From assembly GCA_947471505.1 (NCBI GenBank), contig CANIWM010000011.1, forward strand, positions 46,987-110,986: a stretch of DNA of 64,000 nucleotides. Direction: 5' to 3'. This document shows, piece after piece, positions 8,803-17,664 of this stretch (position 1 is the first letter of the stretch; each line of letters opens with the position of its first letter). A model generated the notes under the pieces. That model was given only the letters and a program-made list of their open reading frames with translations. It ran no database searches and was not told where the DNA came from. The DNA is from Chthoniobacteraceae bacterium (GTDB lineage: Bacteria > Verrucomicrobiota > Verrucomicrobiia > Chthoniobacterales > Chthoniobacteraceae). The translations under genes were made by a program, and so were the position numbers.

Positions 8803-9936
8803 ATGGCGGATATTGAGGAACTCCTCCGCGATCTCGCGGGCAACGCCTTCCAGCGCACGCGCATCGCGGATGGCTGGGCTGGCGTGCCTTTTACCACGAA
8901 GGCCGAACTCGTCGCCGACTACGCTGCGCATCCGCCTTATGGGAGCAACCTGACTTTCCCGCGAGCCAGCTACACGCACTTCTGCCAGACGAGCGGGACG
9001 ACGGGCACGCCGCTGGCGATTCTCGATACGCCGGAGTCTTGGGACTGGATGCTCGGCAACTGGCAGCGCATCTACCGCGAGTCGGGTGTGCGGCCCGGCG
9101 ACGCCATCTATTTTGCGTTTTCGTTTGGGCCGTTCCTTGGCTTTTGGACGGCGTTTGAGGCGGCGGCGAAATACGGGGCGCTGTGCATCCCTGGCGGCGG
9201 GCTCTCCAGCATCGCCAGACTGCGCGCGATGAGCACCCATCGGCCTCGCGTCCTCTGCTGCACGCCCACGTATGCGTTGCATCTCGCAGAAGTCGCGCGC
9301 AAGGAGGGCATCGAGGCGCGGGTGGAGAAAATCATCGTCGCTGGCGAGCCCGGCGGCAGCATCCCGAGCGTGCGCGAGCGGATCAGCGCCGCGTGGAGCG
9401 GGGCGGAAGTGCTGGACCACTACGGCATGACGGAGGTGGGCCCGGTGGCATTCCAAAAGGACGGCGCGCTTCACATCATCGAGGAGAGCTACTTCGCCGA
9501 AGTGATAGACCCCGTGACGCTCGCGCCGCTGCCCGATGGCGAGCTGGGCGAACTCGTCCTCACCCCGCTAGGCCGCACCGCATGGCCGCTCCTGCGCTAC
9601 CGGACGGGCGACCTCGTCCGCCGACGAGGCAGCGCGCTGGAAGGCGGCATCCTCGGGCGGGTGGACGATATGATCGTCGTGCGCGGAGTGAACATTTACC
9701 CCAGCGCCGTGGATGCCGTGGTTTCCACCGTGCCGGAGATTGCCGAGTATCGCGTCACCGTCTGGAAGCGGAGCGAGCTGACCGAACTCTCCGTAGAAAT
9801 CGAAAGCGCGGATGCCGCCGCCGCCGCGCACTTAGAGCGTGCGCTCACGGAAGCGTTCTCATTGCGCATCCCCGTGACGCTGGTGGAGGAGCTTCCCCGG
9901 TTTGAGCTGAAAGCGCGGCGCTGGCGGCAGGGATAG
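8803..9936 (+). CDS. AMP-dependent acyl-CoA ligase, phenylacetate-CoA ligase (PaaK)-like
   Basis: 377 residues, slightly shorter than PaaK (about 430). The P-loop-like adenylation motif QTSGTTGTPLA is present near residue 66, then YGMTEVGP (acyl-adenylate binding) and YRTGDLV. The C-terminal lid subdomain includes GRVDDMIVVRGVNIYP, typical of the PaaK clade. It should activate a carboxylic acid to its adenylate and CoA thioester in the cytoplasm. An N-terminal portion seen in longer homologues is missing. No phenylacetate degradation genes are nearby, so the substrate is open; the upstream thioesterase may act on a related CoA ester. Confidence 0.82.
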   Translation: MADIEELLRDLAGNAFQRTRIADGWAGVPFTTKAELVADYAAHPPYGSNLTFPRASYTHFCQTSGTTGTPLAILDTPESWDWMLGNWQRIYRESGVRPGDAIYFAFSFGPFLGFWTAFEAAAKYGALCIPGGGLSSIARLRAMSTHRPRVLCCTPTYALHLAEVARKEGIEARVEKIIVAGEPGGSIPSVRERISAAWSGAEVLDHYGMTEVGPVAFQKDGALHIIEESYFAEVIDPVTLAPLPDGELGELVLTPLGRTAWPLLRYRTGDLVRRRGSALEGGILGRVDDMIVVRGVNIYPSAVDAVVSTVPEIAEYRVTVWKRSELTELSVEIESADAAAAAHLERALTEAFSLRIPVTLVEELPRFELKARRWRQG

Positions 9937-9952
9937 CCGCATCATAAAGGCA

Positions 9953-9986
9953 AAAAACAAGGCCGTGTTCCGAAGAACACGGCCTT
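9953..9986 (-). terminator. Intrinsic terminator with UUCG tetraloop
   Basis: Read on the minus strand, a perfect 12-bp stem AAGGCCGTGTTC closes on a C(UUCG)G loop (9959-9986) and is followed by TGTTTTTTG. It ends transcription of the decapeptide-repeat gene whose stop codon lies 24 bp upstream of the stem. The stem itself could also stop transcripts arriving from the ligase gene on the other strand, though there is no T-tract on that side. Confidence 0.85.
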
Positions 9987-10010
9987 GAGTGAATACTATC
10001 CGGGATGGAT

Positions 10011-10331
10011 TTAGCGGCGTTTGAATTCCTGCTCTTCCGAGCGGCGGCGCTTCATCTCCTGTTCGTCGGAGCGACGGCGTTTCATTTCTTGGTCGTCGGA
10101 ACGGCGACGTTTGAACTCCTGCTCGTCAGAACGACGGCGCTTCATCTCCTGCTCTTCCGAGCGGCGGCGCTTCATCTCTTGCTCCTGAATCTGTGATTCA
10201 CTGACGACCATCGCTTGGAGAGCGGGGCCGGCAATGAAGGCAAAGGTCAGTGCGATAAGGACTTTTTCACTGTTGTTGTGTTGTGTTGTTTTGCCCCTGC
10301 CACACCTTCCGGCTTTTTTGCTTTTGTGCAC
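10011..10331 (-). CDS. Secreted decapeptide-repeat protein (EEQEMKRRRS repeats), start disrupted
   Basis: As sequenced, the frame runs from GTG 10331 and the protein has 106 residues. A hydrophobic segment (VLIALTFAFIAGPALQA) is followed by about 5.5 tandem copies of a 10-residue unit, (E/D)(E/D)QE(M/F)KRRRS, running to the stop. The unit is highly charged, with alternating acidic and Arg-rich blocks, so it is probably a helical or disordered extracytoplasmic protein. A better start, GTG at 10269 behind a GGAAGG-type ribosome site, reads M-K-K and would lead straight into the signal peptide if the run of five T (10263-10267) had six; as sequenced it stops after seven codons. Function unknown. 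Followed by a strong terminator. Confidence 0.65.
   Translation of the reverse strand: MHKSKKAGRCGRGKTTQHNNSEKVLIALTFAFIAGPALQAMVVSESQIQEQEMKRRRSEEQEMKRRRSDEQEFKRRRSDDQEMKRRRSDEQEMKRRRSEEQEFKRR
10021..10185. repeat. 30-bp minisatellite, about 5.5 tandem copies
   Basis: Thirty-base units start at 10021, 10051, 10081, 10111 and 10141, with a partial copy from 10171. They encode the decapeptide repeats of the minus-strand gene. Differences between copies are mostly synonymous or swap E/D and M/F, which fits selection on the protein. Copy number is likely to vary between strains. Confidence 0.9.
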
Positions 10332-10457
10332 GGCAGCGACGCAAGCGACTGAAGCAAAATTCTCATTTGTGACAAGATTTTATTTCAAAAATCATGCCGA
10401 GCAACCGCCCCTCTTTCCCTCGTTCCTAGTTGAACATCCCAAGCCAGACTCGGCCGC

Positions 10458-10814
10458 TCACCCCATTTTGAAGCGAATATCTCTGACGGACTTGCCGAAA
10501 CGCTTCTTCACCTTCGTCAAAATCTCCCGCTTCCAAGTCGTTTCGAGCTCAAATTTCATCGAAGCCTGAAGCACTCGGACGTAAAGAATCCCCTCAAAAA
10601 GGCGACTCGGCGTTGAGTGATTTGAGAGAAACTCGCCAACAATTTCATGCCACGCGGCGATGATTTCTTCTTCCGTCACCCTACTCCCTAGCCCGAGTTC
10701 CTTCATGAGCGCGTCCACGAGCGGCCCCATTGCCTTTGCCGTATCCTTTGGAAACGGCGTCTCCGGCATACCTCGCCATTCGGCGATGACTTGGGCTCTC
10801 AGTCGATTGTTCAC
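10458..10814 (-). CDS. DUF721 (DciA-like) protein
   Basis: The C-terminal half matches the DUF721/DciA pattern: AWHEIVGEFLSNHSTPSRL, then a beta-type segment ILYVRVLQASMKFEL, and an ending IRFKMG. DciA-type proteins load or hold the replicative helicase in bacteria lacking DnaC/DnaI; this role is family knowledge, not shown here. The start is uncertain: GTG 10814 gives a homologue-like N-terminus (VNNRLRAQVIAEWRG); ATG 10769 is shorter, and the longest option, at 10910, would overlap the divergent decarboxylase start. Confidence 0.75.
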   Translation of the reverse strand: MNNRLRAQVIAEWRGMPETPFPKDTAKAMGPLVDALMKELGLGSRVTEEEIIAAWHEIVGEFLSNHSTPSRLFEGILYVRVLQASMKFELETTWKREILTKVKKRFGKSVRDIRFKMG

Positions 10815-10892
10815 GTTCAGAGAATGCGCGGTGTGGCGAATCGATCCAATCCTAATTTGCCGAACGCCGGCTTGCCCGTTACCGTGAGTCAC

Positions 10893-12020
10893 ATGAACCA
10901 ACGTCCGCAACTTTCCACCGCCGATCAGCGGCGCCTTGATGGTCTCGCTGCGAGCTTCGGCGACTTGCGGAAAAGGAACATCGGTTATCCCTGTAATCAG
11001 GATTTTGACTATTCGGAACTCGCCCCGTTTCTCGCATGGTCTGCGAATAATATCGGCGACCCGTTTGGGCCGTCGAACTATCGGCTGAATACGCTGGAGT
11101 TTGAGCGCGAGGTGCTCGGCGAGTTTGCGCGACTTGCGCAGGCGGAGGACGGGCAGTGGTGGGGCTACGTCACGAGCGGGGGCACGGAGGGCAATATGTA
11201 TGGCCTCTACGTGGCGAGAGAGTTATTCCCAGATGGTATCTGCTATTTTAGCGAAGATACACACTACTCCGTGGCGAAAGTTCTGCGCCTCCAGCACACG
11301 CGGAGCATCATGCTGAAATCGCAGCCGAACGGCGAACTGGACTACACCGATTTGCGCGAGACGCTGCGCATCCATCGTGATGCGCCACCGATCATCTTCG
11401 CGAATATCGGTACGACGATGAAGGGAGCAGTGGATAACCTCGCGACCATCCGCAGTATCCTCGGGGAGCTGGCGATCCCGGCTTCCTACATCCACGCCGA
11501 CGCTGCGCTGAGTGGGATGATTCTGCCATTTGTCGCCGAGCCGCAGCCATGGAATTTCGCTGCGGGGGCTGATAGTATCAGCATCAGCGGGCACAAGCTG
11601 CTCGGGTCGCCCCTGCCGTGCGGCATCGTTCTCGCGAAGAAAAAGAACGTGGATCGCATCGCTCGCAGCATCGAGTACATCGGTGCGCTCGATACCACCA
11701 TCGCGGGGTCGCGTAGCGCATTCGGGCCATTATTTCTTTGGTATCGGCTGCGTACGCTCGGCACTTCTGGTATCGCGGAAATCGTCCGCCGGAGCCTTGA
11801 TCTCGCCGCTTTTGCCGAAGAGCGGATGAATGCTGCGGGCATCCCTGCTTGGCGGCACAAGAACTCCGTGACCGTCGTCTTTCCCCGCCCGCCCGCCGCA
11901 CTCATGGAGAAATGGATCGTCGCTCCGAAAGGCGACATCGGTCACATCATCACGCTGCCGCACGTCACGGAAGACATCATCACGGAGTTCATCACTGACT
12001 TTGTCAATGCACGCACATGA
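10893..12020 (+). CDS. hdc: PLP-dependent group II decarboxylase, probably histidine decarboxylase
   Basis: 375 residues from ATG 10893, the length of bacterial PLP-type histidine decarboxylases. The PLP lysine lies in SISISGHKLLGSPLPCG (Lys in SGHK), preceded by HADAALSGMILPFV, which supplies the Asp that pairs with the pyridine nitrogen. SIEYIGALDTTIAGSR closely matches the histidine decarboxylase branch and the related plant serine decarboxylases. The expected reaction is histidine to histamine plus CO2 in the cytoplasm; serine to ethanolamine is the main alternative. No antiporter is adjacent, so an acid-resistance role is not supported. It is divergent from DUF721. Confidence 0.8.
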   Translation: MNQRPQLSTADQRRLDGLAASFGDLRKRNIGYPCNQDFDYSELAPFLAWSANNIGDPFGPSNYRLNTLEFEREVLGEFARLAQAEDGQWWGYVTSGGTEGNMYGLYVARELFPDGICYFSEDTHYSVAKVLRLQHTRSIMLKSQPNGELDYTDLRETLRIHRDAPPIIFANIGTTMKGAVDNLATIRSILGELAIPASYIHADAALSGMILPFVAEPQPWNFAAGADSISISGHKLLGSPLPCGIVLAKKKNVDRIARSIEYIGALDTTIAGSRSAFGPLFLWYRLRTLGTSGIAEIVRRSLDLAAFAEERMNAAGIPAWRHKNSVTVVFPRPPAALMEKWIVAPKGDIGHIITLPHVTEDIITEFITDFVNART

Positions 12021-12064
12021 AACGGGATGCCTCCCGCATTCGATGAAATCGCAGGAGTCCCGTC

Positions 12065-13747
12065 CTATGAGCACTCACAGACGATTCGGAAGCCGACGTC
12101 GTTGCTCTGATAAGTCGGGAGGTTTGAGTTCCGGGCGCAACAGCGGAGGCTGGAGATGCGTGATTTCCACGAGCCTCCACGATATACGCGCTTGGTGGTG
12201 ATTTTGGTGGCTTTGGGGTTCACAGTCTCGCGACCTTTGTAGGGCTCGAATGCATCGAGGCACCACTCGAAGACGTTGCCAGCGAGATCTTCAATTCCGA
12301 ACGGACTTGCCCCTCGGGGAAAGCTGCCGACGGGGGCTGTCTCGGCGAAGCCATCGTCCACGTTTGAGTCACGCCATGCGAATTGCGTGCGTACGTCGGC
12401 GAAATTTGCCAGATGTCCGGTGACGGTGCGGTCGCCCCACGGGAAAAGTCGAGTCTCGCCGCCTCGTGCAGCATATTCCCACTCTGCTTCGCTCGGTAGG
12501 CGATATTTGCGGTTCTCGCGTTGACTGAGCCACTTGCAAAACTCCTCAGCTTCCACGGAACTGACGTAGATGACGGGGTGCGTATCGTCGGCCCACGCGC
12601 CACGTTTGTTGCGGTGGGCGGGGTCGTATTTCTCATACATCCCGTTGGTGATGGGCACGCGGCTCATGTGGAAAGCGGAGAGGATGACAGGGGTGACGGG
12701 TTGCTCGTTTTGTTGCCCATCTGGCGTTTCGCAGCCCATGCGGAATTGGCCGGTGGGGATGAGATACATGTCCAGCCCAAGCGTATTGATGAAGTTTGGA
12801 TAACGGAGTTTCTCTTCAACTCGGGCGATGGGGGACATGTTAATCTCCTGTTTGGGCGCCGGGACCGGACGCACTGTGGAGGGGGAATGGCGCACCGGGG
12901 CGACAACGGGGCGTGGCGGAGCAATGGTTGCGGCCGCCCCCGCGCGCGGTGGTGGTCCGCTGGCTGGCATTGGCTTGGAGGCCATTTCTTCGAGGTATTC
13001 GTCAATCAGATCCTCCGCTTGCCCACCCGTGAGGCCAAGACCTTCTCCGAGGTTGCACATGGCGTCGCGCTGATCATCGGTCATCTCTTCGCCATCAAGG
13101 CACAGGCGCGACATGCCTAGGATTTTGCGAAACTCGGCGAATGGTTCCCGCTCCTGCGGAACTGGTGACGCGATAGGGAGAATGTGGTGGGCGACCGGCA
13201 GTTGCTCAATAACCGGCACCTCCACGACTGGCGGTGGTGGAGGTATCGCGCCGATTCGTGCGCTCCCGGTGCGTTCGAGTTCGGCGTCGATGACGGGAAT
13301 CATGTCGTCGTGTTTGAGCCCCATCGCTTCGCCGGCGGTGAAAAGACGAGCCTGACTCTCCTCCGTTAGCTTTTTCTCCGCGAGGGTGAAGGTGATGAGC
13401 TTCCGAAACTCCACGACGGCCTTAGCGACCAATTGGAGGTGCAGTTCCGCGTCGTGTTTCGAGCGTTTCTCGGGATCGAGCAGGCGAGTGCGAGCTTCGG
13501 CGAGGAAGTGGGGCGCTTCATCGAGCCCTTGGCGCAACAGTTGCGCCATCGGGTTGCTCGGCTGGTTTTTGAGCGGGAGTTTTTTCTGCCACCAGACGTG
13601 GAGAAGCCGCGTATTTTCCTCAATGAGATCGGCGCTAACGTTGCCTGTGTGATCGAGGCACAGGCGCTCGTAAAGGTTTGGCGAATTGTAACTCCGCCAT
13701 CCTTCCCATCGGAGTGGATTGTCTGGTATCGGATTTGGAAGAGCCAA
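12065..13747 (-). CDS. J-like / duplicated helical module / SUMF1 (formylglycine-generating-like) fusion
   Basis: 560 residues. Residues about 20-105 end in LLDPEKRSKHDAEL, which resembles helix IV of a DnaJ domain, but no HPD tripeptide is visible, so this is a degenerate J-like module. Two copies of a 45-residue helical module follow (about 113-160 and 205-255), each with FRK...LT...GxxxGL...I. A Pro-rich linker leads to a SUMF1/FGE domain (about 320-560) with RLPSEAEWEYAARGG, NVFEWCLD and RGGSW. It is the last gene of a GrpE-DnaK-SUMF1 operon, 29 bp after dnaK. Whether it is catalytic is unknown; many SUMF1 domains act as binding folds. Confidence 0.85.
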   Translation of the reverse strand: MALPNPIPDNPLRWEGWRSYNSPNLYERLCLDHTGNVSADLIEENTRLLHVWWQKKLPLKNQPSNPMAQLLRQGLDEAPHFLAEARTRLLDPEKRSKHDAELHLQLVAKAVVEFRKLITFTLAEKKLTEESQARLFTAGEAMGLKHDDMIPVIDAELERTGSARIGAIPPPPPVVEVPVIEQLPVAHHILPIASPVPQEREPFAEFRKILGMSRLCLDGEEMTDDQRDAMCNLGEGLGLTGGQAEDLIDEYLEEMASKPMPASGPPPRAGAAATIAPPRPVVAPVRHSPSTVRPVPAPKQEINMSPIARVEEKLRYPNFINTLGLDMYLIPTGQFRMGCETPDGQQNEQPVTPVILSAFHMSRVPITNGMYEKYDPAHRNKRGAWADDTHPVIYVSSVEAEEFCKWLSQRENRKYRLPSEAEWEYAARGGETRLFPWGDRTVTGHLANFADVRTQFAWRDSNVDDGFAETAPVGSFPRGASPFGIEDLAGNVFEWCLDAFEPYKGRETVNPKATKITTKRVYRGGSWKSRISSLRCCARNSNLPTYQSNDVGFRIVCECS

Positions 13748-13776
13748 GTGCGTGGGCTAATGCGCGCCTTTGCCCG

Positions 13777-15351
13777 CTACGAAATCTGAAGCTGGGCGAG
13801 GTCTGCGGTTGCGAGTTCGAGTTCGTTTTCTGAAAGGCCCGTGTTCCTTGCGATGGAGACGCGGCTTGTGCGTCCGTATGCCTCCACTACCACTTCAAGC
13901 ACCTGATTTTCGTTGTAGTGGTAAGTCAACTCGACCGGGGAGCCTTTCGGCAGGAAGGGCGGTAGCTCGATGTCGCAAATCCCCAGTGGCGTACACTCGC
14001 CGGGGACGGTGCTCTCGCCTTCGACGACCCGCACGATTGCGTTCTTCATATTGGCCTTTGCGGTGCCGAAGCTGTTTTTGATCTCGTTCGGGATGGTCGT
14101 CATTTTCGGAATCATGGTGAATACGTATTCTTCCATCTTGCCGTCGTCCCAGAGTACTACGCCGAGGGTGTGGGTGGTGATGTTGGTGACCTTGATCAGG
14201 GAACCATCCGCAGCGGAGAAGACGTCCCGCACTTCGGACGCGATGCTGCGCTCGCCGATGTCATCTTCCTGCTGAAGCATGGAGAGCATCCCCTGTATCG
14301 CCGCACCAAGCGCCACGGCTTCATCGGGGCTCACATCTTCGGCGACTGGACGGTTCGACGATTCCGTAATCATGGTCCGCACAGAAGGCACGCGGGTCAT
14401 ACCTCCTGTGAGCAAAACGCGGTCGATATCCTCCCAGCCGAGTTGCGCTTCCTGCATGACGATTTCGCAGATGGATTTGCACTTTTCGATGAGGTGTTGC
14501 GTCTTGGCCTCGAAGTCTTCGCGAGTGAGTTCGATTTTCACGCTCCTGCCGTTGTAGCTGTGGACGAGCGTCGTCCGCTGGCGCGTGGAGAGTTGCACTT
14601 TAGCGGTGAGGGCGCGGTTATAAAGGTCTTGGTAGCTCTGGAGATCGAGCAGGGGATTCTCGCCGTGCTGCTTATCAAACTCGTCGGCCACCCAATTCAC
14701 GATCACGTCGTCCCAGTCTTTACCCCCGAGGCGGTGGTCACCATTGCTCGCGACCATCCGAATGTGGTGCCCTTCGATGCGCATGATCGTGACGTCGAAC
14801 GTCCCGCCACCGAGATCGAACACGAAGACCGTCTGGTCTTGGTCCAGCTTATCAAGGCCGTATGCGAGAGCCGCCGAGGTGGGTTCGTTGATGATTTGCA
14901 AAACGTTCAATCCTGCAAGCTGCCCAGCGTGGAGAGTCGCGGTCCGTTCTGCGTCGTTGAAATACGCGGGCACCGTGATGACGGCGTCGGTCACCTGCTC
15001 GCCGAGATACTTTTCCGCATCGCTCTTCAGCTTGCGGAGGATGACGGCCGAGAGCTCCTCCGCCGAATACACTTTGCCGCCAAACGCCCGAGAAAATTGG
15101 GATTTCGATTTCCCCATTTCGCGTTTGATGAAATCGACAATCTTGTCGGGCTCCGCGACGGCGTTCTGCTTCGCGACCGTTCCTACGACGGCATTAGCTC
15201 CGTCGAACAAGATCACGGAGGGTGTGATACGTTCGCTTTCCGCATTGGGAATGATCTGAGGTTTTCCGTAGGCGTCGATATGGGCGACCGCACAGAATGT
15301 GGTTCCGAGGTCGATACCGATTGATTTACGATTTGTAGGATTCTCTGACAT
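13777..15351 (-). CDS. dnaK: Non-canonical Hsp70/DnaK lacking the C-terminal lid
   Basis: 524 residues from ATG 15351, compared with about 640 for housekeeping DnaK. The nucleotide-binding domain is intact: GIDLGTTFCAVAHI (phosphate 1), VFDLGGGTFDVTIM (phosphate 2) and RVLLTGGMTRVPSVR (adenosine). The beta-sandwich substrate domain is present, but the protein ends soon after it, so the alpha-helical lid and the acidic tail are missing. An ATPase cycle is likely, with altered substrate trapping. It sits between a GrpE-like gene (57 bp upstream) and the SUMF1 fusion, which suggests a dedicated chaperone unit rather than the general stress operon. Confidence 0.92.
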   Translation of the reverse strand: MSENPTNRKSIGIDLGTTFCAVAHIDAYGKPQIIPNAESERITPSVILFDGANAVVGTVAKQNAVAEPDKIVDFIKREMGKSKSQFSRAFGGKVYSAEELSAVILRKLKSDAEKYLGEQVTDAVITVPAYFNDAERTATLHAGQLAGLNVLQIINEPTSAALAYGLDKLDQDQTVFVFDLGGGTFDVTIMRIEGHHIRMVASNGDHRLGGKDWDDVIVNWVADEFDKQHGENPLLDLQSYQDLYNRALTAKVQLSTRQRTTLVHSYNGRSVKIELTREDFEAKTQHLIEKCKSICEIVMQEAQLGWEDIDRVLLTGGMTRVPSVRTMITESSNRPVAEDVSPDEAVALGAAIQGMLSMLQQEDDIGERSIASEVRDVFSAADGSLIKVTNITTHTLGVVLWDDGKMEEYVFTMIPKMTTIPNEIKNSFGTAKANMKNAIVRVVEGESTVPGECTPLGICDIELPPFLPKGSPVELTYHYNENQVLEVVVEAYGRTSRVSIARNTGLSENELELATADLAQLQIS

Positions 15352-15408
15352 GGCTAGGGCTGTTTGGTATGGCTTACGTCGCAATAAATGTGCCGAGAAG
15401 CGTTTGAT

Positions 15409-16221
15409 TTACACATTGGATTCGAGTGTTTCTGAATTGCCGGCGGGGGATTCCTTCCATTTTTTAATGACGACTTCTTCGGGGCGAATTGGGCGATCTT
15501 TCCAGACGAAGCCCCGTTTGAGGACTTTCACAATCTCCTGATCCCTCGCAGGATCATCCGTCGTTTCCACCGACATGGCTTTCTGGGTTCGCTTGTCGAG
15601 TTTTTCAGACGTCAACGGCACTAGCGTGACATCGAGGCGCTCGAGGACCTCAAGGATGAAATGGGTGTTGTGGTCGAGGTTCATCACCGCCTGTCGCATG
15701 TTTTCTAGCAGACTGAAGGTGCTGCCTCCGGCCTCCCGTTCGTCGAACGATGTAATTGTCAGCGTAAGCTGCCTGTGGATGTCCGCCATGTCGTCATATA
15801 CGGAAATGAGGTCGCGAATCACGGGGCGAAGGACCGATTCAAGGATGAAGGCATCCTTGTAAGTCTTGAGCTCGGTGTGCAGTGCCTCAAACATTGCTTT
15901 GCTCACCGTATTCCGAGACTCCAGCGACTGCTTTGTTTCGGCGAGCGTCTGCGGCACGGACTCGCTGGCTGCTGCTAGTCTGTCCAATCGATCGAGCGTC
16001 GCGAGTTGCTCGTTTTGGGAGCGGTGCAGCGATTCCATACTGTCCAAGACTCGTCGGACGAGTGATTGCACGTCTGGTGCTGCCGTCGGCCTTGGCGCGT
16101 GGACGTGAGCGCTCAGTTCAGCGTCGCGCGATTGCTCAGCTTCGATGACGAGAGCCTGCAATTGAGCGCTGAATTCACTGTCCATGTTCGGAATGGGATC
16201 GACCATATTCGGCGGATGCAA
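15409..16221 (-). CDS. GrpE-like nucleotide exchange factor
   Basis: Up to 270 residues; the start is uncertain (ATG 16221, 16206 or 16185, none with a clear ribosome site). The middle is a long coiled coil (about residues 45-130), and the C-terminus has the GrpE beta-domain pattern ETTDDPARDQEIVKVLKRGF followed by a segment ending VVIKKW. The N-terminal extension is longer than in standard GrpE. It is the first gene of the operon, so it probably serves the adjacent lidless DnaK by releasing ADP. Confidence 0.8.
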   Translation of the reverse strand: MHPPNMVDPIPNMDSEFSAQLQALVIEAEQSRDAELSAHVHAPRPTAAPDVQSLVRRVLDSMESLHRSQNEQLATLDRLDRLAAASESVPQTLAETKQSLESRNTVSKAMFEALHTELKTYKDAFILESVLRPVIRDLISVYDDMADIHRQLTLTITSFDEREAGGSTFSLLENMRQAVMNLDHNTHFILEVLERLDVTLVPLTSEKLDKRTQKAMSVETTDDPARDQEIVKVLKRGFVWKDRPIRPEEVVIKKWKESPAGNSETLESNV

Positions 16222-16268
16222 AAGCGGGATTCACGCCACTCCGATGCGGAATTATCCGCGCAGCGAAA

Positions 16269-17555
16269 CTATTGCGGCACGATCCGAATGTCGGCTTCCC
16301 CTCGCAGTTCGATCTCCGGCGTCTCTTTATAAAGGACGAGTTCTCCGCGCACTTCCACGGTCTTGCCTTCCAAGCTCTCGATCTTTCCGCCCGCTACCCC
16401 TGCTACCTTTGCGAGATGATCCTTCTTCACGATTGCTACAAACTTTCCACGTGGGCTCCCTTCAAAGTTGATGAAGGTCATCGTCTCCGTTTTCGTCGCA
16501 CCGACCCCCGTGACCTTTCCTCGGATGGTCACCTGCTTTCCTATGGCGGCGCGGATCGCGGCATCATCGCTCGCGGCGAGCACGCCTGGTAGCTCCACCG
16601 GCACGCTTGGCGCGGGGATACTTGCCAGTGCATTGAGGCCCGCTGCACCGTCGATGACGGGGAGAAAGTCTGCCTTGGAAAGATCGATGTCCACTACCAC
16701 GGGATTGTGATCACTCAGTCCCGGATACGGCTTCACAAATGCCACCGGACGCCCGAGCCCCGCAGTGAGAATGTGGTCGAAGCAATTGTCCGGGTAGTTC
16801 CCCTCTCCGGGAATCGTCGTCCGGTTTGCAAACGGCACGCCTTTGTGCGTCCACCACAGCCCAGCCTCAATGAAGCCCGCAATCGTCGGGTCTTTTGCAA
16901 ATTTCGGGTCGTCGATCGACGTATTCATATCGCCCGCCACCACCACGGCGCACGGTCCGCGCTTGCCGTAAAGTGCAAGCATCTCTTGGATGTGCGCGAT
17001 GAGTTGCCGCGCCGACTCCGCTCTCATCGCCACGTTTTCGTCGAACACTCCGAGGTTACTCTTCAAGTGCAGCGACCAGCACAGTACGAACCTCCCTCCG
17101 CCCGCATCCAGAGCCGCAAACGCGTAGCCTCGTGGCGGGCCATAGTGCCCGCCGGTCCACTTCGCCGACCACGCGGAATCCGCCGCCCACTTCGAGGCGA
17201 TTACCTGATTCTGCGGACGCCCATCTGGGATCATAAAGTCAAACGCCGTCACGATTTGCGGAGTCAGTCCCGGTACCGCCTTGCACAGCTCTGCAGCGCC
17301 TTGCCATGCCCGCACTTCTTGCAGCAGAAGCACGTCAGGCTTCAGCTCTACGATGGCTCTTTGCGCTGCCGCCATGTGTGCGGCAGCGATCTCGGGCGTC
17401 GCCTCGGGCTTGTGCCCTGGGAACCACTGGAGATTCCACGACACGACACGCAGTATCCCGTGCGGAGGCGCCGAGACGGCGGCGGAAGGCTTACCGCACG
17501 CGGCAACGAATAGAGCGGCGATGAACGAGGCGAGAAAACGAAATGGCGAGTGCAT
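16269..17555 (-). CDS. Endonuclease/exonuclease/phosphatase-family lipoprotein with C-terminal OB-like domain
   Basis: 428 residues from ATG 17555, chosen because it places a lipoprotein signal (LFVAAC) at the N-terminus. The EEP fold is shown by SWNLQWF, LLLQEV (catalytic Glu), VVAGDMN and LSDHNPVVVDID (catalytic His). A C-terminal domain (about residues 325-428, VTIRGKVTGV and FVAIVK) resembles an OB fold of the nucleic-acid-binding kind. It is probably an extracytoplasmic nuclease or phosphodiesterase anchored in a membrane. The substrate (DNA, RNA or a phospho-ester) is not determined. Divergent from the SGNH gene. Confidence 0.85.
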   Translation of the reverse strand: MHSPFRFLASFIAALFVAACGKPSAAVSAPPHGILRVVSWNLQWFPGHKPEATPEIAAAHMAAAQRAIVELKPDVLLLQEVRAWQGAAELCKAVPGLTPQIVTAFDFMIPDGRPQNQVIASKWAADSAWSAKWTGGHYGPPRGYAFAALDAGGGRFVLCWSLHLKSNLGVFDENVAMRAESARQLIAHIQEMLALYGKRGPCAVVVAGDMNTSIDDPKFAKDPTIAGFIEAGLWWTHKGVPFANRTTIPGEGNYPDNCFDHILTAGLGRPVAFVKPYPGLSDHNPVVVDIDLSKADFLPVIDGAAGLNALASIPAPSVPVELPGVLAASDDAAIRAAIGKQVTIRGKVTGVGATKTETMTFINFEGSPRGKFVAIVKKDHLAKVAGVAGGKIESLEGKTVEVRGELVLYKETPEIELRGEADIRIVPQ

Positions 17556-17664
17556 TAGACGTGCGCAGAGTTGTTGCTTACTCGGGGAAATGCGAGCGCT
17601 CATTAGCATTCGTTCCCTATACCCTTTGCAAATCCGAGCCCCTCATGCACAAACCGTCGCCGCC

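Noticed and set aside
12021..12064. Bidirectional terminator between hdc and the SUMF1 fusion
   Set aside because: Only a bulged ACGGGA/TCCCGT pairing is visible, with no T-tract on either strand.
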